From Streptomyces sp. CT34 (GTDB lineage Bacteria > Actinomycetota > Actinomycetes > Streptomycetales > Streptomycetaceae), in contig NZ_KN708638.1 of assembly GCF_000805335.1 (NCBI RefSeq), positions 4,169,201 through 4,233,200 on the forward strand: a stretch of 64,000 bases of DNA, written 5' to 3'. Every line of letters begins with the position of its first letter. The first letter of the stretch is position 1. Below the pieces are notes generated by a model. It made no database searches and was not told the origin of the DNA. It saw nothing but the letters and a program-made list of their open reading frames with translations. A program made the translations under genes and the position numbers. Positions 46,513 through 54,707 of the stretch are shown here, in pieces.

Positions 46513-47018
46513 AGGCGGGCCGGCCGGAGCTGGAGAAAGAAGCCTGGATCTCGGCGGTACTGCTGGAGTGGGGGTCCTGCGGGCGCGTCGTCTATGTCGA
46601 CGAGGTGCCGGTCGGGTTCGTCATGTATGCCCCGCCGGCTTATGTGCCGCGCTCTCTGGCCTTCCCGACCAGTCCGGTGTCGCCGGACGCCGTGCAGTTG
46701 CTGACGGCATGGCTGACGCCTGGTTACCAGGCGCAGGGGCTGGGCCGGGTGATGGTGCAGACGGTCGCCAAGGATCTGATCCAGCGCGGTTTCAAGGCCA
46801 TTGAGGCGTTCGGCGATGCCCGCTGGACCGAACCGGCCTGTGTGCTGCCTGCCGATCATCTTCTCGCGGTGGGCTTCAAGACCGTCCGCCCCCATCCCCG
46901 CTTTCCGCGGCTGCGGCTCGAACTGCGGAGCACGATCTCGTGGAAGGAAGATGTGGAGCTTGCATTGGACCGGCTGCTCGGGGCGGTCCAGAAGGAGCCT
47001 GCCCTCCGGCCGCTCTGA
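46401..47018 (+). CDS. GNAT-family N-acetyltransferase
   Basis: 205 residues from ATG at 46401, giving MGRRLVPLTLDNLPDLP, the conserved N-terminus in Streptomyces. CRSCVFWELDPV with two cysteines, then acetyl-CoA-binding segment LTPGYQAQGLGRVMVQTVAKDLI (Q-x-x-G-L-G motif). Acceptor unknown. Found downstream of parB in most Streptomyces. It converges on trxA with the parS-paired hairpin between them. Confidence 0.88.
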   Translation: MGRRLVPLTLDNLPDLPKRCRSCVFWELDPVSGEAAVKAGRPELEKEAWISAVLLEWGSCGRVVYVDEVPVGFVMYAPPAYVPRSLAFPTSPVSPDAVQLLTAWLTPGYQAQGLGRVMVQTVAKDLIQRGFKAIEAFGDARWTEPACVLPADHLLAVGFKTVRPHPRFPRLRLELRSTISWKEDVELALDRLLGAVQKEPALRPL

Positions 47019-47035
47019 GATGGTCCACGTGTCAC

Positions 47036-47049
47036 GTTTCACGTGAAAC
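47036..47049. other. parS site, perfect (hairpin left arm)
   Basis: GTTTCACGTGAAAC in the left arm of the inverted repeat at 47031-47097. Confidence 0.95.
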
Positions 47050-47078
47050 AGGCCCGCCCCCACGGAGGGGGCGGGCCT

Positions 47079-47092
47079 GTTTCACGTGAAAC
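47079..47092. other. parS site, perfect (hairpin right arm)
   Basis: GTTTCACGTGAAAC in the right arm of the inverted repeat at 47031-47097; 43 bp from the left-arm site. Confidence 0.95.
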
Positions 47093-47105
47093 GTGACGGC
47101 GTACC

Positions 47106-47432
47106 TCAGGCGAGGTAGTCCGCGAGGTCGCGCTCGATGGCGGCCTTCGGCTTGGCACCGACGATGGTCTTGACGACCTCGCCGCCCTTGTAGACGTTCA
47201 TGGTCGGGATGGACATGACGCCGTACTTAGCGGTGGTCGCCGGGTTCTCGTCGGTGTTCAGCTTCGCGATGACGATCTCGTCATGCTCGGCGGCAATGGC
47301 CTCCAGGGAGGGGGCGATCTGGCGGCACGGACCGCACCAGGTGGCCCAGAAGTCCACGAGGACGGGCTTGTCGCTCTTGAGAACGACCTCTTCGAAATTG
47401 TCGTCCGTCACGGTTACCGTGGCGCCGGCCAT
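47106..47432 (-). CDS. trxA: Thioredoxin
   Basis: 108 residues from ATG at 47430-47432, preceded by AAGGAG; the five codons before it contain that ribosome site. Redox motif WCGPC (Cys33, Cys36) and cis-Pro in MSIPTM. Main cytoplasmic disulfide reductant, recycled by TrxB, encoded 48 bp upstream on the same transcript. Stop codon nine bases from the double-parS hairpin. Confidence 0.97.
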   Translation of the reverse strand: MAGATVTVTDDNFEEVVLKSDKPVLVDFWATWCGPCRQIAPSLEAIAAEHDEIVIAKLNTDENPATTAKYGVMSIPTMNVYKGGEVVKTIVGAKPKAAIERDLADYLA

Positions 47433-47480
47433 GGCTATCTCCTTCATGGGGTGGGTGGTGGGAAGCTGAGGGTGGGCAAG

Positions 47481-48455
47481 TCAGGCGGAGGGGGTCTTGT
47501 CCGGCTCGGCCGTGGCCTCGCCATCCGAGAGAGCCGCGAGGAACCGCTCGGCGTCGAGAGCGGCGGAGCAGCCGGTGCCGGCCGCCGTGATCGCCTGGCG
47601 GTAGGTGTGGTCGACCACGTCGCCGGAGGCGAAGACACCCGCCAGGTTCGTCCGGGTGCTGGGTGCCTCGACCTTGAGGTAGCCGTCGTCGTCCAAGTTC
47701 AGCTGGCCCTTGAACAGCTCGGTCCGCGGGTCGTGGCCGATCGCGATGAAGAGCCCGGTGACCGGAAGCTCGGACGTCTCGCCGGACTTGACGTTGCGCA
47801 GGGTCAGGCCGGAGAGCTTGTTCTCGCCGTGGATCTCGGCAACCTCGCTGTCCCACACGAACTTGATCTTCGGGTCGGCGAAGGCACGCTCCTGCATCGC
47901 CTTGCTGGCCCGCAGAGCGTCGCGGCGGTGGACGACCGTGACGGACTTGGCGAAGCGCGAGAGGAAGGTGGCCTCCTCCATCGCGGTGTCGCCGCCACCG
48001 ATGACGGCGATGTCCTGGTCCTTGAAGAAGAACCCGTCGCAGGTCGCGCACCAGGAGACACCACGGCCGGACAACTCGTCCTCACGGGGCAGACCGAGCT
48101 TGCGGTGCTGGGAGCCCGTGGCCACGATGACTGCCTTGGCACGGTGCACCGTGCCCGCGGTGTCGGTGACGGTCTTGATCTCCTCGGAGAGGTCGACCGA
48201 GACGATGTCGTCCGGCACAAGCTCGGCGCCGAAGCGCTCGGCCTGGGCGCGCATGTTGTCCATCAGATCCGGCCCCATGATGCCGTCGCGGAAGCCGGGG
48301 AAGTTCTCCACGTCGGTGGTGTTCATCAGCGCACCGCCGGCGGTGACGGCGCCTTCGAAGACCAGAGGGTTCAGGGACGCGCGGGCGGTGTAGAGCGCTG
48401 CGGTATATCCCGCGGGCCCGGAGCCGATGATGATCACGTTGCGGACGTCGCTCAC
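47481..48455 (-). CDS. trxB: Thioredoxin reductase
   Basis: 324 residues, GTG start. FAD-binding GSGPAGYTAALY, redox CATC at Cys136-Cys139, NADPH-binding GGGDTAMEEA and C-terminal FAD motif GVFASGDVVD. Transfers electrons from NADPH to thioredoxin. A sigma-R promoter lies 60-86 bases upstream of the start, making trxBA a disulfide-stress operon. Confidence 0.97.
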   Translation of the reverse strand: MSDVRNVIIIGSGPAGYTAALYTARASLNPLVFEGAVTAGGALMNTTDVENFPGFRDGIMGPDLMDNMRAQAERFGAELVPDDIVSVDLSEEIKTVTDTAGTVHRAKAVIVATGSQHRKLGLPREDELSGRGVSWCATCDGFFFKDQDIAVIGGGDTAMEEATFLSRFAKSVTVVHRRDALRASKAMQERAFADPKIKFVWDSEVAEIHGENKLSGLTLRNVKSGETSELPVTGLFIAIGHDPRTELFKGQLNLDDDGYLKVEAPSTRTNLAGVFASGDVVDHTYRQAITAAGTGCSAALDAERFLAALSDGEATAEPDKTPSA

Positions 48456-48514
48456 GGGTGTCTTCCTTGTCTCTGCCGACGGCTTGCTGGGGTCTCGGAA
48501 CTCTCACCCCACCC

Positions 48515-48541
48515 AACGGATCCTAAGGGGCGAGCATTCCC
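48515..48541 (-). promoter_or_regulatory. Sigma-R promoter of trxBA
   Basis: On the minus strand GGGAAT (48541-48536) and GTT (48517-48515) are separated by exactly 18 bases, the published SigR consensus GGGAAT-N18-GTT. The -10 lies about 60 bases before the trxB start. Confidence 0.85.
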
Positions 48542-48568
48542 GGAGTGCCACAGCGCACATCCCGTATC

Positions 48569-49510
48569 TCAGTCTCGCCGATACGAGTGGGTCAGCAGGA
48601 CCTTCCCGGGCGCTGGCGGCGAGGCCGAGACGCACGAGGCAGTGACGACATAGGCGGAGACACTCTTCGGGTCGGACGGATGCGGCAGCACCACGAGGAA
48701 GGCGTCCTTGCCCTCGTACATGCTGTGGCTCGACGCCAGCGGGGTCTCGGGACGTCCGATGCCCTCACGCACGCACGACGGGACGGTATTGGCCTCGCCG
48801 CGCAGCGGCGTTTGGGGAGAGCTGCGGGTCCCGATCTCCGGCACCTTGTGCGACTGCGTGGACGCGAGCAGATCGTGGACATGCGATTCGAGCGATGCGG
48901 CGGTCAGCCCGCCCGAACCAGCCGCGCCGGCCGAGGACACGCTGCCCTGCTTGCCGGCCTGGGTGCCGCTGGTAGTGGCGCTCTGCATGAGGAGGCCGCC
49001 GATGCCGAACACTGCTGCTGCTGCCACGGTGCCGAGGAGAACCCGGGGCCACAGCCGCGAGCGCGCCGGGCGCCGCGGTGTCTGACGGCCCGGTCCGGAG
49101 GCGCCACGGGGCCGGCCGGCCGGGCGGGCGGGAGGCGTTTCGCGTCGGGGCGCTTCCGTTTCGGTTTCACGTGAAACGGTGACGGCGGCCTTCGGTGTTT
49201 CACGTGAAACCGTCGACGTTTCACGTGAAACGAGCGACTCGGGCCCGGCAGCGGTGGAGTCCAGCAGAGCCTCGGCCGCGAGGGCCGCATCGATGCGGCC
49301 GGCGACATCGGCCGGCATCCGCATCGGCCCGGGGAGCGTGCCGAGCAGCCCCCGGATTTCCTCCAAGGAGGCATAGACTTCTTCGCACAGCGCGCAGGTC
49401 GCGAGGTGATCTCGCAGATCCGCGGTGCGAGAGGGCGACAGCAGCCCATCTGTGAGATCGGAGATCTCGGAGACCTCCGGGTGCTCACCCGTGCCGGTCG
49501 TCGACGTCAC
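48569..49510 (-). CDS. Zinc-finger anti-sigma factor of SigM
   Basis: 313 residues, GTG start overlapping the sigM stop. The N-terminal ZAS domain has DHLATCALCEE (H-x3-C-x2-C) at about 34-41. An Ala/Pro/Arg-rich linker and a single membrane helix (about 162-185) lead to an extracytoplasmic domain with two cysteines. The gene product would hold SigM at the membrane until a signal. The linker contains VSRET three times in 50 residues, each from a perfect parS (49164, 49197, 49218). Confidence 0.88.
   Translation of the reverse strand: MTSTTGTGEHPEVSEISDLTDGLLSPSRTADLRDHLATCALCEEVYASLEEIRGLLGTLPGPMRMPADVAGRIDAALAAEALLDSTAAGPESLVSRETSTVSRETPKAAVTVSRETETEAPRRETPPARPAGRPRGASGPGRQTPRRPARSRLWPRVLLGTVAAAAVFGIGGLLMQSATTSGTQAGKQGSVSSAGAAGSGGLTAASLESHVHDLLASTQSHKVPEIGTRSSPQTPLRGEANTVPSCVREGIGRPETPLASSHSMYEGKDAFLVVLPHPSDPKSVSAYVVTASCVSASPPAPGKVLLTHSYRRD
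49164..49177. other. parS site, perfect (anti-sigma gene, 1)
   Basis: GTTTCACGTGAAAC read as VSRET. Confidence 0.95.
49197..49210. other. parS site, perfect (anti-sigma gene, 2)
   Basis: GTTTCACGTGAAAC read as VSRET, 33 bp (11 codons) from the site at 49164. Confidence 0.95.
49218..49231. other. parS site, perfect (anti-sigma gene, 3)
   Basis: GTTTCACGTGAAAC read as VSRET, 21 bp (7 codons) from the site at 49197, so two complete palindromes lie within 35 bp. Confidence 0.95.
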
Positions 49511-50190
49511 GCTCGCCCACCTCCGCCCTTCACGGCACCTGTTCCCTTCGGTCCTGCCGTCGGTGGGACGGATGTCCCCTGCGCCCGGTTCCTTCCCCCG
49601 CTCGCGGGCTTGCTACCCCCGTCGTCGCCGCGCAGATGGGTGACCAAGGGCAGGAGGCGAGCTCGGCCGCGTGAACATCGGCTCTTCACCGTCCCGGTCG
49701 GGACGCCGAGGATCTCGGCGGCCTCCGCGACGGAGTATCCCTGCATATCGACGAGCACGAGGGCGGCGCGCTGCTCCTCTGGGAGGGTGCGCAGCGCGCT
49801 GAGCAGTTCCCGGTGCAGGTCCTGGCGCTCGGCCGGGAGGGCTGCGGACTCCTCGGGGTCGAGAAGCTGCTCCAGGCGCTCGGTCTCGGCGACCGGAGAG
49901 GTGCGGCGCGAGGCGGCTTTGCGGGCCCGGTCCAGACAGGCATTGACCGTGATGCGGTGCAGCCAGGTCGTCACGGCGGACTGGCCGCGGAAGGAGTGTG
50001 CGGCGCGATAGGCAGAGACCAGCGCGTCCTGCACGGCATCGGCGGCTTCCTCACGATCGCCGAGGGTCCGCAGTGCCACCGCCCAGAGCCGGTCGCGATG
50101 CCGCCGGACGATCTCCCCGAACGCGTCGCGGTCGCCGGCGACATGGCGAGTGAGGAGGTCCTGATCACTAGAATCGTCCAGCAGGCCCAC
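49507..50190 (-). CDS. sigM: ECF sigma factor SigM
   Basis: 227 residues from GTG at 50188-50190, which gives MGLLDDSSDQDLLTRHVAGD; the 39 upstream codons are not conserved-looking. Region 2 (AFGEIVRRHRDRLWAVALRTLGDREEAADAVQDALV) and region 4 (LPEEQRAALVLVDMQGYSVAEAAEILGVPTGTVKSRCSRGR) are complete. A Gly/Pro-rich tail follows. Co-transcribed and coupled with its anti-sigma gene; position next to trxBA identifies it as SigM-like. Confidence 0.93.
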   Translation of the reverse strand: MGLLDDSSDQDLLTRHVAGDRDAFGEIVRRHRDRLWAVALRTLGDREEAADAVQDALVSAYRAAHSFRGQSAVTTWLHRITVNACLDRARKAASRRTSPVAETERLEQLLDPEESAALPAERQDLHRELLSALRTLPEEQRAALVLVDMQGYSVAEAAEILGVPTGTVKSRCSRGRARLLPLVTHLRGDDGGSKPASGGRNRAQGTSVPPTAGPKGTGAVKGGGGRA

Positions 50191-51183
50191 CCATATCCCC
50201 CTCTCGCCCAGTGGCGGAATCCTTGAAATGCTGAGCCCCGGAAGACATCGCGGTGAAGATCGTCGACCTGTCGCCGCGTCACCTATGGGCCTCCGAGCTT
50301 GCAGCAACCTGACACGCCGCTCTTCATGGTAGGCAGGGACGCGGAGGACTGCTAGGAGCTCATGGATTCGTAGACGTGTGATCTTCCATCTGTGCTCCCT
50401 AAAGGGTGCGTAACTGCTTTTAACCCTCGGGAGGAGAATTGCGTCAGTGTCAGCTCATTCTCGTCTTTCTACTCCATCCCGGCTAGCAAAGATCCGAAGT
50501 TGTTCGATGAAATTTGCTTCGTGTTGCAATTTCGACTGGCTCGCAGGCCGGAATGGCCCGTGTGTCGCGTTCTCCGTTGCGGATCCGGAATAATCCAACC
50601 TCACTCAACGCGACCTGTGGGTGTTTTCGTTACGGCGGCTGCGATCGGTATGACAGCTCTGGCCGCACTTCAAGTGCCCAGGCAAGCAGGCCTGCTGCTG
50701 TTCGCAAACTTGGTACAAGGGTGAGGGACGGTGCGGAATGAATAATCCTCTTGTTTGCGTCAACCTTAATTTTGGGGCGCGCTCCATGAAGAATGAGAGC
50801 TCCCGATATGCGGCCGTCGCTTACTTAAGGGCAACTGCACCTGGAGGGCGTTTCTCCATTCCTGCAGGTGTGAATCACAACGACTTCACCGGCACGATCC
50901 GGAGCTATCACTAGTGCGGAGTTCCCGACGTGCGCCATCCCGATTGAGTACCGTGCATCTGACCAGGCTCGACCGAAAGGGGTGCAGTGCCCCGATTTGG
51001 TGACGAATGGGCGCCTGAGCTCGATTCTGGATGAGGGTCCGTTAGCTTTCTGGCGGACGATTTCTGCTCGTTTAGAGAGGAGAAATCTGTTTGTGGGTGG
51101 TTTGAGGGCCCGGCTGTCGTGTCGGGTGGGGGCCGGGTTCCACCGCTCCGGGGTGGTGCTGCTCGTAGGGGCGGGACGCTGGT
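50191..51183. other. Lower-GC gap, no confident gene
   Basis: About 990 bp. It includes the sigM promoter region (50191-50340), then a stretch (about 50340-51000) visibly poorer in GC than the surrounding genes. Two short frames there have plausible ribosome sites (50447-50593, 48 codons; 50738-50914, 58 codons with a TTA leucine codon), but neither resembles a known protein. The region abuts the decayed insertion sequences and looks like acquired or eroded DNA. Confidence 0.5.
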
Positions 51184-51575
51184 GGTCAGCCAGGGTTCGG
51201 GAGGGCGTCGAGTCGTGTCAGTGATCACGTCCGGCCAGGGCCGGTGCCTCGTGAGCCGGAGGATGCGGCGTCGTCCGGTGGTGAACAAGCCGGGCGGCGG
51301 AGAACAGCCGCAGCCGCAGGGCAGGGCCTACAGTCTGGGCCTTGCCGGTGAGGGCGAGCATGGGCATCCAGGCGAGTAGGTCCGAGCGAACTGGACGATC
51401 TCCAGTCCGGTCTGGCTTCTGTGCGGCGTCGTGGAGGGACAGGTTGCTAAGGCCGAGGGCGCGTGCGGCGCGGATGCGGTGCTCAGAGCGGGCGCGCCGG
51501 CTGTGCCTCAGCTCCAGCGCCGCGATCGGAACATTCTTGGTGTTGGTGGCGAAGCAGACACCTCAGGGTTCCAAC
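51184..51575 (-). pseudogene. IS1380-family transposase, C-terminal piece
   Basis: Reading the minus strand from about 51567 gives CFATNTKNVPIAALELRH, then in shifted frames DLLAWMPMLALTGKA, GRRRILRLTRHRPWPDVIT and RLDALPNPG-stop at 51184. These match the last 150 or so residues of IS1380 transposases. At least two frameshifts. Directly continues the protein interrupted at 52745, with roughly 45 residues missing at the junction. Confidence 0.75.
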
Positions 51576-52744
51576 TCGTCAAGCGGCGGTAGCGAGTTCG
51601 ACGGGGAAGACGGTTTGTTCGTCGAACCGGTTGCGGTGCTGGAGGCAGTGGTAGGGCTGGTCGAGCATTCGGTGGAAGAGGTTTCTCTGGGCGGCAGCGT
51701 GCCAGGCTCCGTGGTCGTCGCGGCGCCCTCGGTAGTGGGCCTTGGCGCCGGGTGAGGCTGTGCTGGCGGAGAAGGCCCAGAGGTGGCCGGCGTGGTCGAG
51801 CCGGTCGTTCTTCACCCACCGCCGAGTGATGCTCGACTTCTTGCCGGAGGCCCTGGTGATGGGCGAGGAGCCGGCGTATGCCTTCAGGGCGCGGGCGTCC
51901 GCGAACCGGCGCGGTCGTCGCCGATCTTGGCCAGCACCCGGGCGCCGAGCTGGACGCGGGGACCGGGGAAACTGAGGATGATCTCAGCGTCCGAGTGCTG
52001 AGGGAACGCTTCCCCACCGCCCTGGCCAGGTTTTCGGCGGCTGTGCAGGCGGCTTCCAGGTGGATCACAAGGGCGAGCATGCGAGCATCTGCTTGCCAGC
52101 GCGTCTTCGACCGCGGGTGGCTGGTGGGCCCAGTCGGCGCGGAACACCTCCCGAAGCCGGTCGGCTTGTGTGTTGCGATGCTGCGTTGGCGGCCGGCTCG
52201 CTTGAGAGCGGCCTGCGGCTGCGTGCGTGTCAGGGAAGCGGCGCGGGACGGCGTGGGAGCTGCTTTGAGGACCTCAAGGGCTTCCGGGCGGTAAGAGGCC
52301 GTTGTTCCAGGGCTCGAAGGCCGCCAGCTTGGTCGGGTAGTAGTAGTAGTACTCGTGCAGCAGGGACCGGAGCTGGTTGGAGATTTGCTGACGGTTCCTG
52401 GTGGCGTCCTGCTGGGCGCGGGCCAGGACAGTGACGGTGCCGGCCAAGTTGCTGTCCTGCGGCAGCGGCCGGTGGGCGTGCATGTCGGTGTGCGGGATGT
52501 TCGCCAGCACGGGGGCGTAGCCGGAGTCGGACTTCTTGCGCGAGACGCCGTGCCGGTCGTGGTAGCGGGCGGCGGCCATCGGATTGATCGCAAATACCTT
52601 GCGTTTGCCGGTCCTGAGCACCGCGACCAGCAGGCCGCGGGAGGTCTCGATGGCGACCGGGATCGGGTTCTCCTCGGTGTCGCCATACTCGGCGAGCAGG
52701 TCGAGCAGGATCTTGTAACCGGCCGCGTCATCGGTGAAGGGTCC
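51576..52744 (-). pseudogene. IS110-family transposase, frameshifted
   Basis: From 52744: GPFTDDAAGYKILLDLLAEYG, VAIETSRGLLVAVL and ARYHDRHGVSRKKSDSGYA (DEDD N-terminal domain, frame to about 52274). Then ALEVLKAAPTPSRAASLTRTQ-QAALKRAGRQR in another frame (52259-52005). Then DAEIILSFPGPRVQLGARVL (about 52000-51905), and RFADARALKAYAGSSPIT through to VFPVELATAA-stop at 51579. At least three frameshifts. The first 25 or so residues, including the first catalytic Asp, are missing. Inactive. Confidence 0.8.
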
Positions 52745-53480
52745 CGTCGGGGATCTCACCGTCCGGTGCGACGGCCGAGGCCTTCAGGACTGCGGCGTGG
52801 GCGGCGTCCGTGATGGGCATGCCGACCAAGACAGTCATCGCCGGTGCCGGGCGAGCCAGGCTACGAGCTCGGTGGGTGCCACCGCCGGAATCGCAGCGGA
52901 TGAGTGTCTGCCGCCCGCGCCGATAGCGTGTGATCACTTGCAGTGTTGGAGCCCGCGTTCCCCGGCCACAGCAGTCCCGCCACTGGCTCTCCGGTCCCGT
53001 CTCGGCCGTGGTCGACGAACCCCATCAGCGGGGGCCGAAGGCCTTCTTTCAGGTCGTGGGCTTCCTGCTTGTCGGAGTGCGCGATGACGAGCACCCCGTC
53101 GAGGTCCAGGACCACCTGCCCACCGGCGTTCGGCGCTGAGGCGACAACCAACTTCCAGACTCGCTGGCATACTTCGGCGCGGGCGGTGCGGATCGCGGCC
53201 AGGGCACGCTTGCCGCCTGAGTGAGTCGATCAACCGGGAGACGGTCGGATCGGGGCCATCGGCCCGAACACGTCGGTTTCCGGCCGCAGCACGCCCATGT
53301 CGGCCAGACAGACCCCGCCGACGGCGACCGCGAGCGCGACATCCAGCAGGCTCTTGCCCGCATCGTGCACTGCCCGCGGATTGTGCCACGGTGACAGCGC
53401 CGTCGATATCGCCTGATCCGGAGCGGTCTTGCGGGCCGTTGCGATCAACAGCACGGCGCCGCTCTGCGGGACCACCCGCG
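52745..53480 (-). pseudogene. IS1380-family transposase, N-terminal piece
   Basis: Successive frames give SGAVLLIATARK..., ALSPWHNPRAVHDAGKSLLD and GGVCLADMGVLRPETDVFGP (53463-53233). Then DPTVSRLIDSL (about 53251-53218), DLDGVLVIAHSDKQEA and MGFVDHGRDGTGEPVAGLL (53151-52935). Then YRRGRQTLIRCDSGGGTH and GMPITDAAHAAVLK...DGEIPDG (52937-52745). This is the order of IS1380 transposases. Multiple frameshifts. It stops where IS110 sequence begins. Confidence 0.78.
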
Positions 53481-54013
53481 GACACCTGGCTTCAGATTCT
53501 CCTCGCGTCAGACGCGGGCGATGTACTACTCGACATACCGAATCTTGGTGCGGTCCACGGTCCACGCGGACACGTCGGCCAGTTCGGTGGTGTCCTTGCG
53601 GCGATGTCCCTCGCCCGCCGATAACACGAGGTGGGCCCCAGGAGCCATGTCGGTCGGCGCATGACGCCACCAACTTGCCGGACTCCTCTACCTGTTCAGG
53701 GAAACCATCCATGCCCTGGGTCCAAAAAGATGAAGCACTTCAGGTGATAGGAACCAGAGCACAGGGGGCTATGGGAGTCAGTTCTGTAGGTTCCGCAGTG
53801 GCGAAGCGAGGCGTTTTCTCGGTGCGACTGTGGCCAGAGCTCCTCTTGTCAGCTCCGGCTGACCTGCCGCCAGTTCTCTCCCGTATCTCGGGAGAACCTC
53901 AATCCGAATTCCTGCCCGGTGCGAAAATGGTGCACCTGCGTGCTGGAGCTGATGTCTTCGTGGACGGAACGATGGCCTTCCGATTCGTCGGAAGGCCATC
54001 GCACCTTGTGATG
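53481..54013. other. Intergenic stretch, no confident gene
   Basis: About 530 bp after the transposase relic. The part near 53500-53700 may still belong to the eroded IS1380 end. A plus-strand frame from ATG 53711 stays open to 54331 but runs antisense through the secreted-protein gene and has no recognisable domain. A terminator hairpin ends the stretch. Confidence 0.45.
53971..54000 (-). terminator. Terminator of the small secreted protein gene
   Basis: 13-bp perfect stem (53971-53983 with 53988-54000), loop TTCG, 14 bases beyond the stop at 54014. Confidence 0.85.
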
Positions 54014-54316
54014 CTAGCCGCGTCCCTGAGTGTCCTGGGCGACGACGAAGTACTTGCCGCACTCGCCCCCGAACCTCCACGTTCCGCGACCTATCCACGC
54101 GCCGTATATCGTCTTGCCGTTGCTGCAGTCAGTGACGGCGCGCGCCTGGCCGCTCTTGACGGTGCAGGTGGCGCTCCAAGAGTTGACGGTCTGCTTCCAA
54201 TTGCCACAGCTGTAGTTGCCGGCGGCGGACGCGGGGGTGGCGGTTGCCAACCCGCCGATGAGGAACGTAGTGGCCACAGTTGCCGTTGCGGCATGGCGAA
54301 ACGCAGTGCGCTTCAA
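54014..54316 (-). CDS. Small secreted four-cysteine protein
   Basis: 100 residues from TTG at 54314-54316, five bases after a GGGGAGG ribosome site; an ATG 17 codons upstream lacks one. Signal peptide MKRTAFRHAATATVATTFLIGG with cleavage after ASA near residue 30. The mature 70 residues hold four cysteines (in YSCGNW, ATCTV, TDCSN, GECGK), enough for two disulfides, and are rich in Gly, Trp and Lys. Cys-patterned small exported proteins of this size are common in Streptomyces, but I do not recognise this one. Own terminator. It lies in the decayed island, so probably accessory. Confidence 0.75.
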   Translation of the reverse strand: MKRTAFRHAATATVATTFLIGGLATATPASAAGNYSCGNWKQTVNSWSATCTVKSGQARAVTDCSNGKTIYGAWIGRGTWRFGGECGKYFVVAQDTQGRG

Positions 54317-54707
54317 GACAGCCTCCCCTAGGTGCCCGGTCGGGCGAATGTTGATGGTTGCGCACATTTCAGTGAGCGCTAATGATCACCATAGAACAGC
54401 GCTGTGGCCTTTATGGTTCGGGGTGCCGTGGTGGGGGCAGGGCGAGGGTGGCTTCGGCGATGAACTCGTCGAGCGGAGCCGGTCGGTACGCATCCTCGCG
54501 GACGCCCCACGTGATACCCCGTCATCTCGTGAGGCTCCGAAGCTCCATGCTGACCAGCAGCGATGGCGAACTGCAACTGGAGTATCGGGCGGTTCACGGA
54601 CGCAAGCCCCACGGGTTGCGTCCTTTGACCGGCCGCTTGTCATGAAGCATCCATCAACAAATCCTAGTCGGATTTCTATGGGCTCCCTGGGGTGATATTC
54701 CGTAAGG
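54317..54707. other. Intergenic region, no gene recognised
   Basis: About 390 bp between the secreted-protein start and the end of the pseudokinase gene. It must contain the promoter of the secreted-protein gene. Short frames exist on both strands without family resemblance. Confidence 0.5.

Larger units (their letters stand above)
47031..47097. terminator. Perfect inverted repeat made of two parS sites
   Basis: 31-bp arms (47031-47061 and 47067-47097) with a 5-base loop ACGGA, no mismatch. Each arm holds a complete parS (47036-47049 and 47079-47092) plus a CAGGCCCGCCCC stem. It lies between convergent GNAT and trxA genes, so it can act as a bidirectional terminator while carrying two ParB sites. 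Confidence 0.9.
51184..53480 (-). mobile_element. Nested insertion-sequence relic (IS110 in IS1380)
   Basis: Two halves of one IS1380-family transposase (52745-53480 and 51184-51575) flank an IS110-family transposase (51576-52744), all on the minus strand and all frameshifted. The simplest history is an IS110 insertion into an IS1380, followed by decay. Boundaries are from protein similarity only; terminal repeats were not found by eye. Confidence 0.75.

Noticed and set aside
52728..52838. Start of the IS110 transposase at an ATG at 52838
   Set aside because: First read as its N-terminus, but GMPITDAAHAAVLK...DGEIPDG matches the middle of IS1380 transposases; it belongs to the interrupted IS1380.
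53711..54331. Plus-strand frame after the transposase relic
   Set aside because: No ribosome site or domain, and it crosses the secreted-protein gene antisense.
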